Of a stretch of 64,000 bases of DNA, positions 27,401 to 35,208 are shown piece after piece (the first letter of the stretch is position 1; each line of letters opens with the position of its first letter). Under the pieces are notes generated by a model. It searched no databases, was not told where the DNA came from, and saw only the letters and a program-made list of their open reading frames with translations. The DNA comes from Thermogemmatispora onikobensis (GTDB lineage: Bacteria; Chloroflexota; Ktedonobacteria; Ktedonobacterales; Ktedonobacteraceae), in contig NZ_BDGT01000006.1 in NCBI RefSeq assembly GCF_001748285.1, positions 124,001-188,000 on the forward strand, given 5' to 3'. A program made the position numbers and the translations under genes.

Positions 27401-27598
27401 TTAGCAGCAGCAGCAGCAGGGGATACAGCAGCTGCAGCATGCCGTGGGCAGGATAGAGGCGCCTATCTCGATCATGCCGTGGCCAAGCGTGAGCGCTTCC
27501 AGCCCGCTGTGATCTGCCTCGAGTGGCTGAATGCTCAGGTCGTCCAGTTGTAGCTCGTCCAGGTTCAGGTGAGAAAGTTCTTGCCTCAGGTCTTCCAT
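27401..27598 (-). CDS. Thiopeptide precursor peptide 1
   Basis: A 65-residue precursor. The acidic, Leu-rich leader (MEDLRQELSHLNLDELQLDDL...) ends in GHGMIEIGA, like the EIMGA ending of thiocillin-type leaders. The predicted core is SILPTACCSCCIPCCCCC: 18 residues, nine Cys, with Ser at core positions 1 and 9 and Thr at 5. ATG follows AGGAGATCATCAC. It is the most diverged of three tandem precursors and the closest to the enzyme genes. The core boundary is inferred from family resemblance. Confidence 0.88.
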   Translation of the reverse strand: MEDLRQELSHLNLDELQLDDLSIQPLEADHSGLEALTLGHGMIEIGASILPTACCSCCIPCCCCC

Positions 27599-27695
27599 GT
27601 GATGATCTCCTTTCTCCCGGCGGGAAGGTCGTGTATCGCTTCGGACGGCGCGTAGAGAGGCAGTGAGCTATGCCAGGGCCAGGGCTAGTCTATAC

Positions 27696-27896
27696 CTACC
27701 AGCAGCAGCAGCAGAGGAGGCAGCAGCTACAACAGGCGGCCTGGCCAGAGGAGGCGCCGATCTCTACCATACCGTGGCCCGTGGTGAGCAGCTCCAGGCC
27801 ACCTTCGGGGGAGAGCTTCAGGTCCTCGATCTCCAGCTCGTCGAGGGCAAGGCCATCGAGTTCAAGCTGAGCGAGTTCGCCGTGCAAATCTTGCAT
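27696..27896 (-). CDS. Thiopeptide precursor peptide 2
   Basis: A 66-residue precursor whose leader ends GHGMVEIGA and whose core is SSGQAACCSCCLLCCCCW, with eight Cys and Ser at core positions 1, 2 and 9. The leader differs from that of precursor 3 at only a few positions, so the two genes are recent duplicates, while the tail after the four-Cys run differs. ATG follows AAGGAGGT, the strongest ribosome site of the three. Confidence 0.9.
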   Translation of the reverse strand: MQDLHGELAQLELDGLALDELEIEDLKLSPEGGLELLTTGHGMVEIGASSGQAACCSCCLLCCCCW

Positions 27897-28040
27897 GAGT
27901 AACCTCCTTGTACATCATGTAGATAGGTAGGCGTCTGTGACATGAGGCAATACTTGCCCTGTGTGTTCCTTGTCTCTAACCCGCACGGGAGGCCGATCTG
28001 TTTCTCGACCGGCGCTTGCTATCCTATAAGGCTGTATGCC

Positions 28041-28250
28041 TTAGCCTAAACAGGGACAACAGCAGCAGACGAGGCAGCAGCTGCAGCAGGCGGCCTGGCC
28101 AGAGGAGGCGCCGATCTCTACCATGCCGTGACCCGTGGTGAGCAGCTCCAGGCCACCTTCGGGAGAGAGCTTCAGGTCCTCGATCTCCAGATCGTCGAGG
28201 GTGAGGCCATCGAGTTCAAGCTGAGCGAGTTCGCCGTGCAGTTCTTTCAA
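28041..28250 (-). CDS. Thiopeptide precursor peptide 3 (TTG start)
   Basis: A 69-residue precursor, promoter-proximal in the operon. The leader ends GHGMVEIGA; the core begins SSGQAACCSCC and continues LVCCCCPCLG, giving nine Cys with Ser at core positions 1, 2 and 9. The start codon is TTG, preceded by AAAGGAG 7 bases away; no ATG gives the leader conserved in precursor 2. A small hairpin (TAAGGC 28027-28032 / GCCTTA 28038-28043) overlaps its stop codon. Confidence 0.88.
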   Translation of the reverse strand: MKELHGELAQLELDGLTLDDLEIEDLKLSPEGGLELLTTGHGMVEIGASSGQAACCSCCLVCCCCPCLG

Positions 28251-29174
28251 TTTTGGCTCCTTTCTCTTGAAGTACTTTTTTTGCTGCTATGTGAAGGCAA
28301 TACTGTCCCTCTAGCGCGCTCGGCAAGCGATACACGACAGGGCCGAAGAGGGCAGTATCACCTCATGCCCGTAGTTTAGGTGCCCGGGCTCGGATGCGTG
28401 AAGGTAGAGAGGAGTGGCATGCCTCTAACGAGGTGGTAGGCGCGACCTCTAGTGTATTCGATCTTGCGGAGCCGGCGCTGGCAGTCAGCCAGACTGGAAA
28501 GGCACTCACTCCTGTAATACACCTTGGTGATGCTAGATCGATGCTCCTTCACATCCAATTACCGAGCAGCGTTGCTCTTGAGTGAGCTGTCTTCTGGCAT
28601 GGTAGATCAGCCTTGTAGCACGGCTCAGACCCGAAGATCGAAGCGCTTCTTTCTCTCGATTTATTTCCTGTCACCCAGCCTGCCATCCAGCATGACTGAG
28701 CCTGCCTGAGAGTGATCTACCTGACTATGGTCTGAGGTATTGGGCGCGAGCATGACGAACTCTTTTGTGTTCCACCCTGTGCCTTCCCCCCCAGGAAGGA
28801 GCGGGTGGGTTGACGTTTGCTTTCAGACGCGGGAGCCGGGCGATCTCGTCTACGCCAGGTTCACCTGGCTGTCGATCTCCATCTCTGTGACTCCCGTCGA
28901 GATGGTGGCTATGCATGCTCACGCTTCGAATATACCATTATAGTGGAGTTAGTGTCAAGTGGCATAGGGAGCCTGGAGAGGGAAAGAGACCAAGAAGACG
29001 TTCAGTAGCCTACTTAGAGGTTTTGCCAGCCTAGCCCGGGGGTAAGGTGAAGCATCTTCTATTTGATAAACATGAAAGACCGCGAAGACTGGCCATGCCT
29101 ATTCCCCCGATCCTACACAGTCTGGTGCTCCCGAAGAGGCGGACTGGAGCCGTTATCTCTCCTCGGTGGACCCC

Positions 29175-29203
29175 TTGACAGGAAAGGCCCAACAGCTTAC
29201 GAT
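29175..29203 (+). promoter_or_regulatory. Sigma-70-type promoter of the mercury-resistance operon
   Basis: TTGACA (29175-29180), a 17-base spacer and TACGAT (29198-29203). The match to consensus is close, with optimal spacing, and transcription would run into the MerE-like gene 159 bp downstream. An operator-like palindrome begins 2 bases after the -10 box. Confidence 0.7.
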
Positions 29204-29204
29204 T

Positions 29205-29230
29205 CAGATATCAGTATAAACGGATATTTG
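29205..29230. promoter_or_regulatory. Operator-like palindrome at the mer transcription start
   Basis: CAGATATC (29205-29212) and GGATATTTG (29222-29230) form an imperfect inverted repeat (7 of 8 positions) around 9 bases, directly over the expected start site. Placement and AT-rich half sites suit an ArsR/SmtB-type repressor rather than MerR, which binds between -35 and -10. No regulator gene was found nearby. Confidence 0.5.
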
Positions 29231-29361
29231 AGTATCCTGAACAGCCGAATGCTGTTCGCTCCCAGGGCGATCCGGCTGGCGCTTGTTTGCCAGGGTCAGC
29301 CAGCAGCTGATCCCTGGCCCACCATCAGAGAACGGCAGGCTGCTCAGCGGGAGCAAGAACC

Positions 29362-29754
29362 ATGAGGAGAAGCACAGAAGCAGCCTTGTTTCGTCATTGG
29401 GCTGGAGCGCTCTTGAGCGTCACGGGGGGTCTGGCCTGTCCCTGTCATCTGCTGATCATACTACCCCTGCTGGCCCCTGTGCTGGGGGGGACGGCTCTGG
29501 GCGTGGTCCTGCAGCAGCAGCGGTCTCTGATCCTGGCCCTGGCCACTCTCTATTGTCTGGCGGCACTGGCAGTGGGAGGCTGGTTGTGGCTTGTGGGAGA
29601 GAAGCGACATGGATATGCCAGCGCTGCCTCGCCGTCAGGAGCTTCACCAAAGGTTTTACTGGAGGTCTGCCCGGTCTGCCTGTCCGAGGGGGCTGGGCCG
29701 TGGCGGCTGGAGTCGTTACCGGTGACGGGCGCGGCGTGCTGCGTTCGTCGCTGA
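29362..29754 (+). CDS. MerE/MerF-like mercury transport protein
   Basis: A 130-residue membrane protein. The first half matches the MerE pattern: a helix containing GGLACPCHLLIILPLLAPVLGGTALG (Cys 26 and Cys 28 in CPCH) followed by a second helix (LILALATLYCLAALAVGGWL). The vicinal-type Cys pair in the membrane carries Hg(II) inward. The C-terminal 60 residues, absent from classical MerE (about 78 residues), carry CPVC and a terminal CC that might pass the metal on to MerA. Located 35 bp before merA. Confidence 0.7.
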   Translation: MRRSTEAALFRHWAGALLSVTGGLACPCHLLIILPLLAPVLGGTALGVVLQQQRSLILALATLYCLAALAVGGWLWLVGEKRHGYASAASPSGASPKVLLEVCPVCLSEGAGPWRLESLPVTGAACCVRR

Positions 29755-29789
29755 TTGCTGTCAGCAGAGGAAAGGAAACATCCCAGGCC

Positions 29790-31250
29790 ATGATGACTGT
29801 GAGCGAGCCAGATCTCTTGATCCTGGGCAGCGGTTCAACTGCCTTTGCCGCGGCGCTGCATGCCGCGGACCTGGGTAAAACCGTCCTGTTGACCGAGGTG
29901 CGCGCTGTCGGGGGGACCTGTGCTAATCGGGGATGTCTGCCCTCCAAGAACCTGATCGAGGCGGCGCGTCTGGTCTACGAGGCGGCTCACCCGCGCTATC
30001 CGGGCCTGACCCCCGTGCAGATGCCGGCCAGTTGGGCCGAGCTGCTGGAGCAGAAAGATGCCCTGGTCCAGGCGTATCGCTGGGAGCGCTATGAGCGCCT
30101 GCTGCGCGAGGTTGGTGGTCTGGGCCTGGTGCAGGGGCGAGCGCAGCTGCTCTCGCCGCACGAGGTGGCGGTGACCGGTCCTGGCGGCACGGAACACCTG
30201 CGTGGCAGGCAGCTGCTGATCGCCACCGGCTCGCGTCCCGTGGTGCCCGCGCTGCCTGGCTTAGAGCAGGTTCCATTTCTGACCAGCGATCTGCTCAGCG
30301 GCGCCGATGATCCCTGGCAGACGTCACTGCGGCAGCAGCCACGCTCGCTCGTGATCCTGGGTGGTGGGGCGATTGCCCTGGAGCTGGGCCAGCTTTTCGT
30401 CCGGCTGGGAACCCAGGTGACCCTGCTGACGCGGGGTGAGCAGCTGCTGCCGGGTGTGGAGCCGGAGCTGGCGCAGGCGCTGGCCGAGCTGCTGCGAGCG
30501 GAGGGGGTGCAGCTACTCACGCAGGTCCAGGTGCAGGGAGTGGCGCCAGCGGGGAGGGGTGTGGCCGTCACCTTCCAGCAGGGTGGGCAGCTGGAGACGC
30601 TGGAGGCCGAGCAGCTGCTGGTGGCGACGGGGCGGCGTCCCAATACGGAGGGGCTGGGACTGGAGCGGGCCGGGGTGGCGCTGAAGGCCGATGGAGCGGT
30701 ATGGGTCGACCGGACACTGCGGACGAGCGTGCCGCACATCTGGGCTGCCGGTGATGTCATTGGGAGGGCCTGGGGCAATCAGTTTGCCACGCCGGTGGGA
30801 GCCGCTGATGGCAGGCTTGCTGCGCACAATGCCCTCTCCGGGGAGCCACCGCGCGCCGTTGACCACCGGGTGATTCCACGTTGCATCTTTACTGATCCGC
30901 CGCTGGCGATGGTCGGCTTGACTGATGCGCAGGCGCAGGAGGAGGGGCTGGCTTGTGCCTGCCGGGTGCTGCCGCTGAGCCTGGTGCCGCGAGCGGGAGC
31001 GATCCATCGAACGCAGGGGCTGGTCAAGATGGTCGTGGAGCGGGCCAGCCGGCGCGTGCTGGGGGTATCGCTGCTAGGGGAGAGTGCGGGGGAAGTGATC
31101 CACGAGGCGGCGATGGCGCTGCGCTTTGGTGCCACGTTGGAGGATTTTACCGAGCTGATCCATGTCTATCCGGCGATGGCGGAGGCGCTGAAGCTGGTGG
31201 CGCTCTCCTTCACGCGGGACGTGCGTCTGCTCAGTTGTTGCGCCAGCTAG
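29790..31250 (+). CDS. merA: Mercury(II) reductase
   Basis: A 486-residue FAD-dependent disulfide oxidoreductase that reduces Hg(II) to Hg(0) with NADPH. The FAD motif is LLILGSGSTAFAAALHAADLG; the redox-active pair lies in GGTCANRGCLPSK (Cys 44, Cys 49). The NAD(P)H motif is LVILGGGAIALELGQLFVRLGTQVTLL, and the C-terminus ends LLSCCAS, the vicinal Cys pair (483-484) that separates MerA from dihydrolipoamide dehydrogenases. There is no N-terminal heavy-metal-associated domain. ATG ATG at 29790/29793; AGGAAAGGA lies about 14 bases upstream. Confidence 0.9.
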   Translation: MMTVSEPDLLILGSGSTAFAAALHAADLGKTVLLTEVRAVGGTCANRGCLPSKNLIEAARLVYEAAHPRYPGLTPVQMPASWAELLEQKDALVQAYRWERYERLLREVGGLGLVQGRAQLLSPHEVAVTGPGGTEHLRGRQLLIATGSRPVVPALPGLEQVPFLTSDLLSGADDPWQTSLRQQPRSLVILGGGAIALELGQLFVRLGTQVTLLTRGEQLLPGVEPELAQALAELLRAEGVQLLTQVQVQGVAPAGRGVAVTFQQGGQLETLEAEQLLVATGRRPNTEGLGLERAGVALKADGAVWVDRTLRTSVPHIWAAGDVIGRAWGNQFATPVGAADGRLAAHNALSGEPPRAVDHRVIPRCIFTDPPLAMVGLTDAQAQEEGLACACRVLPLSLVPRAGAIHRTQGLVKMVVERASRRVLGVSLLGESAGEVIHEAAMALRFGATLEDFTELIHVYPAMAEALKLVALSFTRDVRLLSCCAS

Positions 31251-31830
31251 GCGCAGCCGGGGAAGGCTGGCCGTTCCGTTGGCCCGGTCTTGTCCCCTGC
31301 TATACCTCGCTCGTGAGGCCAGCGCGTCCAGGAGCACATGGCTTCCCACGACCATCAGTGTGCTCAGCGCAGCCAGTGTGAGCTAGCCTGTTGCTGCGCC
31401 ACGCCACTGTGTTCCTGTAAGGCCGCCCAGGTCCTCGGCCTCCTTCTCGCGACTCTTTCATTACCCACACCTTGGGTAGTTCCTCAAAGAGGATACAGTA
31501 TCTCATAAAGACACTGCTGAGGCATCTTTGTCTCTGCGCGAGATAAAGCGAGCGATCTTCCCGACCAGCTCTGATATGGAAGGACCTCTCTTCTATCCCT
31601 TCTCCCCATAAAAAATTGATAAAAATTAATAGGTCTGCGCTTATTCCTTGCTAGCTGCATTGACAGATACACATCTCCTTATTTACACTCTTCACTGAAC
31701 TATCTACCTTCATGTGCTACAGCTGATAGGACTTGGGAAATGATTCAAGATCTTTTTGCCTTCCCAGGAATACGGCACCGGATGATAGCAGCATGGGTGA
31801 TATGACGAGGAGAGAAGAAAGGAGGAGTAG
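31251..31830. other. Intergenic region upstream of the methyltransferase triplet
   Basis: About 580 bp, with an AT-rich centre (31600-31750). Apart from one candidate promoter (31660-31689) nothing was recognised. Short open frames on the minus strand lack family resemblance. Confidence 0.4.
31660..31689 (+). promoter_or_regulatory. Candidate promoter for the methyltransferase triplet
   Basis: TTGACA (31660-31665), an 18-base spacer and TACACT (31684-31689) in an AT-rich context, 142 bp before the first methyltransferase ATG. Confidence 0.45.
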
Positions 31831-32772
31831 ATGCCCTGGTGGTTTTTCCGTCGGCGGGGTGGAAGTGCGCTGTCGACAGACGTGACAGGACGCACTGGTG
31901 GAAAGGGTTGGCGTCTGGGGGAGGTAGCCTTGCCCCGCTTGCAGGGCCGGCGCCGCTACTTGCAGGAGCAGCCCTACTTGTTACCCAAGGACCTCGGCGA
32001 GGTCAATCGGCTCGATTTCCAGCACTATATGTTGCGTGCCGCGCTGCGAGGGAACTACCTGGCACCGATTGGGCAGCCGAGACGCATTCTCGATGTGGGC
32101 TGTGGGACGGGACGGTGGGCCATAGAGCTGGCGCAGCAATTTCCACAAGCGGAGGTGATCGGGGTGGACGTGGAGCAGGCCAAGAGTACGAGTCGCATGC
32201 CCTCGAACTATCGCTTTGTCCGGGGGGATGTGCTGCAGGGTCTACCGTTTGAGGAGAACACGTTTGATTTTGTGCATCAGCGCTTGCTGCTGCTGGCGAT
32301 TCCGCTGGCGGCCTGGCCAGGGGTAGTGCAGGAGCTGGCGCGAGTGACGGCTCCGGGAGGCTGGGTTGAGCTGACGGAGGGGGGAATCAGCCCGAACGAT
32401 TTTGTGCCCTGCGGGCCGGCGACGCAGCAGCTGCTCGACTGGATGGGACAACTGGCGGCGCTGCGTGGGCTGGATGCCGAGGGCGTGGTGATGCGCTCGC
32501 TGGAGCGCTATCTAGCAGAGGCAGGTCTGATCAACATCCAGCGCCACTTCCTTGGATGGCCAATCGGCGACTGGGGCGGGCGCCTGGGTTCGCTGATGGC
32601 CCTGGACTTTAAAGAGGGGGCCAAAGCCATTAGTGCACCAGTGGCCGCGCGTTTTGGGTGCTCAGAGCAGGAGGTTCTCAAAATTATCGAAAAGGCTAGA
32701 GACGAATGGGATACTTTACAAACTCGTGGCTTTGGCATGATTGCTTACGGGCAGAAGCCGACTAATAGCTAA
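31831..32772 (+). CDS. Class I SAM-dependent methyltransferase, tandem paralogue 1
   Basis: A 313-residue methyltransferase starting MPWWFFRRRGG. Motif I is ILDVGCGTGRWAIELA, the acidic end of motif II is VIGVDVEQ, then FVRGDVLQGLPFEENTFDFVHQRLL and a VTAPGGWVEL post-motif segment. Its C-terminal third is the most divergent of the three copies (GISPNDFVPCGPATQQ, RHFLGWPIGDWGG, AISAPVAARFGCSEQEVLKIIEKARDEW). The conserved aromatic/basic N-terminus could contact a membrane or nucleic acid, but this is a guess. Substrate unknown. Confidence 0.88.
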   Translation: MPWWFFRRRGGSALSTDVTGRTGGKGWRLGEVALPRLQGRRRYLQEQPYLLPKDLGEVNRLDFQHYMLRAALRGNYLAPIGQPRRILDVGCGTGRWAIELAQQFPQAEVIGVDVEQAKSTSRMPSNYRFVRGDVLQGLPFEENTFDFVHQRLLLLAIPLAAWPGVVQELARVTAPGGWVELTEGGISPNDFVPCGPATQQLLDWMGQLAALRGLDAEGVVMRSLERYLAEAGLINIQRHFLGWPIGDWGGRLGSLMALDFKEGAKAISAPVAARFGCSEQEVLKIIEKARDEWDTLQTRGFGMIAYGQKPTNS

Positions 32773-32905
32773 GGAGAGCGTTAGACGCAGGTCTCACCTG
32801 ACTTCAGGTTACCGCGGGGGACTCTGGACACGCAAGAAAATGCGGTCTGAGTAGGCCGAGAAGGCCGACAGACGACGTAAAGAGGAGAGAGGAAAGGAGG
32901 AGTAG

Positions 32906-33847
32906 ATGCCCTGGTGGTTTTTCCGTCGGCGGGGTGGAAGCACGCTGTCGACAGGAGCGACAGGACAGGGCAGCGGAGCAGGTTGGCGTCTGGGGGAGGT
33001 AGCCTTGCCCCGCTTGCAGGGCCGGCGCCGCTACTTGCAGGAACAGCCCTACTTGTTACCCAAGGACCTCGGCGAGGTCAATCGGCTCGATTTCCAGCAC
33101 TACATGTTACGCGCCGCGCTGCGAGGGAACTACCTGGCACCGATTGGGCAGCCGAGGCGCATTCTCGATGTGGGCTGTGGGACGGGACGGTGGGCCATAG
33201 AGCTGGCGCAGCAATTTCCACAAGCGGAGGTGATCGGGGTGGATGTGGAGCAGGCCAAGAGTACGAGTCGCATGCCCTCGAACTATCGCTTTGTCCGGGG
33301 GGATGTGCTGCAGGGTCTGCCGTTTGAGGAGAACACGTTTGATTTTGTGCATCAGCGCTTGCTGCTGCTGGCGATTCCGCTGGCGGCCTGGCCGGGGGTG
33401 GTGCAGGAGCTGGCGCGGGTGACGGCTCCTGGTGGCTGGGTTGAGCTGCTTGAGACAAGTATCAGCCCGGACGATTTTGTGCCCTGTGGGCCAACAATGC
33501 GTCAACTGCTCGACTGGATGGGGCAGCTGGCGGCGCTGCGTGGGCTGGATGCCGAGGGGGTGGTGATGCATTCGCTCGAACGCTATCTGGCGGAGGCCGG
33601 CCTGGTCAATATTCAGAGCTATCCTCTTGAAGGGCCGATGGGCGACTGGGGCGGGCGTCTGGGTTCGCTGGTGGCCCTGGACTTTAAAGAGGGGGCCAAA
33701 GCGGTGAGTGGGCCGATCGCCGTGCGCTTTGGCCGTTCAGAGCAGGAGGTCCTCGATATTATTGAACAGGTTAATCACGAGTGGAACGCGCTGCAGACCT
33801 GTGGACACTCCAAGGTTGCCTGTGGGCAGAAGCCGCCAGCGCGCTGA
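32906..33847 (+). CDS. Class I SAM-dependent methyltransferase, tandem paralogue 2
   Basis: 313 residues, with the same motif I (ILDVGCGTGRWAIELA) and core as copy 1. Differences are concentrated at residues 13-27 and after about residue 195: LLETSISPDDFVPCGPTMRQ, NIQSYPLEGPMGDWGG and AVSGPIAVRFGRSEQEVLDIIEQ. The 133-bp gap before it contains a small hairpin (ACCTGA/TCAGGT around 32798-32811) and a repeat of the purine-rich ribosome site. Probably co-transcribed with copies 1 and 3. The variable C-terminal patches suggest divergent substrate choice. Confidence 0.88.
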   Translation: MPWWFFRRRGGSTLSTGATGQGSGAGWRLGEVALPRLQGRRRYLQEQPYLLPKDLGEVNRLDFQHYMLRAALRGNYLAPIGQPRRILDVGCGTGRWAIELAQQFPQAEVIGVDVEQAKSTSRMPSNYRFVRGDVLQGLPFEENTFDFVHQRLLLLAIPLAAWPGVVQELARVTAPGGWVELLETSISPDDFVPCGPTMRQLLDWMGQLAALRGLDAEGVVMHSLERYLAEAGLVNIQSYPLEGPMGDWGGRLGSLVALDFKEGAKAVSGPIAVRFGRSEQEVLDIIEQVNHEWNALQTCGHSKVACGQKPPAR

Positions 33848-33859
33848 AAGGAGGAGTAG

Positions 33860-34801
33860 ATGCCCTGGTGGTTTTTCCGTCGACGGGGTGGGAGCACGCT
33901 GTCGACGGGAGCGACAGGACAGGCCAGCGGAACGGGTTGGCGTCTGGGGGAGGTAGCCTTGCCGCGCTTGCAGGGCCGGCGCCGCTACTTGCAGGAGCAG
34001 CCCTACTTGTTACCGAAAGATCTCGGCGAAGTCAATCGACTCGATTTCCAGCACTATGTCTTGCGTGCCGCGCTGCGAGGGAACTACCTGGCACCGATTG
34101 GGCAGCCGAGGCGCATTCTCGATGTGGGCTGTGGGACCGGGCGATGGGCCATAGAGCTGGCGCAGCAATTTCCACAAGCGGAGGTGATCGGGGTGGATGT
34201 GGAGCAGGCCAAGAGCACGAGTCGCATGCCCTCGAACTATCGCTTTGTCCGGGGGGATGTGCTGCAGGGTCTACCGTTTGAGGAGAACACGTTTGATTTT
34301 GTGCATCAGCGCTTGCTGATCCTAGCCATTCCGCTGGCGGCCTGGCCGGGGGTGGTGCAGGAGCTGGCGCGAGTGACGGCTCCGGGAGGCTGGGTTGAGC
34401 TGCTTGAGACAAGCATCAGCTCAGGCGACTGGGGAACCTGCGGGCCGGCGATGCAGCAGCTGCTCGACTGGATGGGACAACTGGCGGCGCTGCGTGGGCT
34501 GGATACCGAGGGCGTGGTGATGCGCTCGCTGGAGCGCTATCTAGCAGAGGCAGGTCTGATCAACATCCAGCGCCGTCCCCTGGAGGTCCCGGTTGGCGAC
34601 TGGGGCGGGCGCCTGGGTTCGCTGATGGCCCTGGACTTTAAAGAGGGGGCCAAAGCGGTGAGTGGGCCGATCGCCGTGCGCTTTGGCCGTTCAGAGCAGG
34701 AGGTCCTCGATATTATTGAACAGGTTAATCACGAGTGGAACGCGCTGCAGACACGCGGCTATTTTATGACTGTCTACGGACAGAAGCCGCTCGCTGGCTA
34801 A
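33860..34801 (+). CDS. Class I SAM-dependent methyltransferase, tandem paralogue 3
   Basis: 313 residues. It begins 12 bp after copy 2 behind the same AAAGGAGGAGTAG site. Residues around SSGDWGTCGPAMQQ are unique; NIQRRPLEVPVGDWGG resembles copy 1, whereas AVSGPIAVRFGRSEQEVLDIIEQVNHEW is identical to copy 2. The methyltransferase core is intact, so all three copies look functional. No nearby gene indicates the substrate. Confidence 0.88.
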   Translation: MPWWFFRRRGGSTLSTGATGQASGTGWRLGEVALPRLQGRRRYLQEQPYLLPKDLGEVNRLDFQHYVLRAALRGNYLAPIGQPRRILDVGCGTGRWAIELAQQFPQAEVIGVDVEQAKSTSRMPSNYRFVRGDVLQGLPFEENTFDFVHQRLLILAIPLAAWPGVVQELARVTAPGGWVELLETSISSGDWGTCGPAMQQLLDWMGQLAALRGLDTEGVVMRSLERYLAEAGLINIQRRPLEVPVGDWGGRLGSLMALDFKEGAKAVSGPIAVRFGRSEQEVLDIIEQVNHEWNALQTRGYFMTVYGQKPLAG

Positions 34802-35208
34802 TCTGCCGGGCGTAGTCTGGCTTCCTTCCTCTCTGGCTCAGGCGTCTCGACCCTGGTCAACAGCGCCTGACTGAGAACGCAGGCAAAAGAGCATGGCCGG
34901 CACTGTCCCCTCTGGACGTGCCTGGGCATGCTCTCTTACCTTCTGCCTCTCTCGCGTTTCAGCTACTCTGTTATCGCTGTATATTCCGGACGGGTGGCCT
35001 GATAGGAGCAGGCAGGCTACACTGGACAAGAAGGTAGAGAGCGACAAGGCCGTCCTTTTTTGTCCCCATCTTCTGCGCCAATGGTGGGGAATAGCGCGCT
35101 GGCAATCTGGCTACGCCCCTCGCGATATTTCCTATAGGGGTATGGGCCAGCCTGACTGCCAGAGATCAATCGGCATCGCTCACTCTCCCATCTCTGGTCT
35201 CTGCCCCG
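34802..35208. other. Intergenic region between convergent operons
   Basis: About 400 bp between the end of the methyltransferase triplet and the end of the GH31 gene. Termination of both operons is expected here, but no strong stem followed by a T-run was seen; a T6 run at 35056-35061 has only weak flanking complementarity. No gene supported. Confidence 0.4.

Larger units (their letters stand above)
28251..29361. other. Non-coding spacer between the thiopeptide and mercury operons
   Basis: About 1.1 kb. Short open frames exist on both strands but none has a recognisable family, a good ribosome site and consistent codon use. The left part should contain the minus-strand precursor promoter, though no consensus hexamers stand out there. 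It carries an imperfect inverted repeat (ACTGTCCCTCT at 28301-28311 and AGAGGGCAGT at 28348-28357). The right end holds the mer promoter and operator listed separately. Confidence 0.5.
31831..34801 (+). repeat. Tandem triplication of a methyltransferase gene
   Basis: Three copies of a 942-bp gene, each preceded by the identical GAAAGGAGGAGTAG leader. The first ~630 bp of each are nearly identical at DNA level; the last ~300 bp differ in patches. Spacers are 133 bp and 12 bp. Copy 3 shares some segments with copy 1 and others with copy 2, as expected after gene conversion. Confidence 0.9.

Noticed and set aside
27700..27725. CAG-repeat-like microsatellite tracts
   Set aside because: They are the complement of TGC codons in the poly-Cys cores and occur at the same place in each precursor gene.
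27663..27902. Plus-strand open frames opposite the thiopeptide precursors (also 28128-28379)
   Set aside because: They mirror the precursor genes; the minus-strand frames have conserved leaders, ribosome sites and a shared core motif, the plus-strand ones have none.
28251..29361. merR or other regulator gene in the spacer
   Set aside because: No open frame with a helix-turn-helix or Cys-containing MerR/ArsR signature on either strand.
31831..34801. Methyltransferase triplet as thiopeptide tailoring genes
   Set aside because: They are on the opposite strand, beyond the mercury operon, with their own promoter; nothing links them to the cluster.
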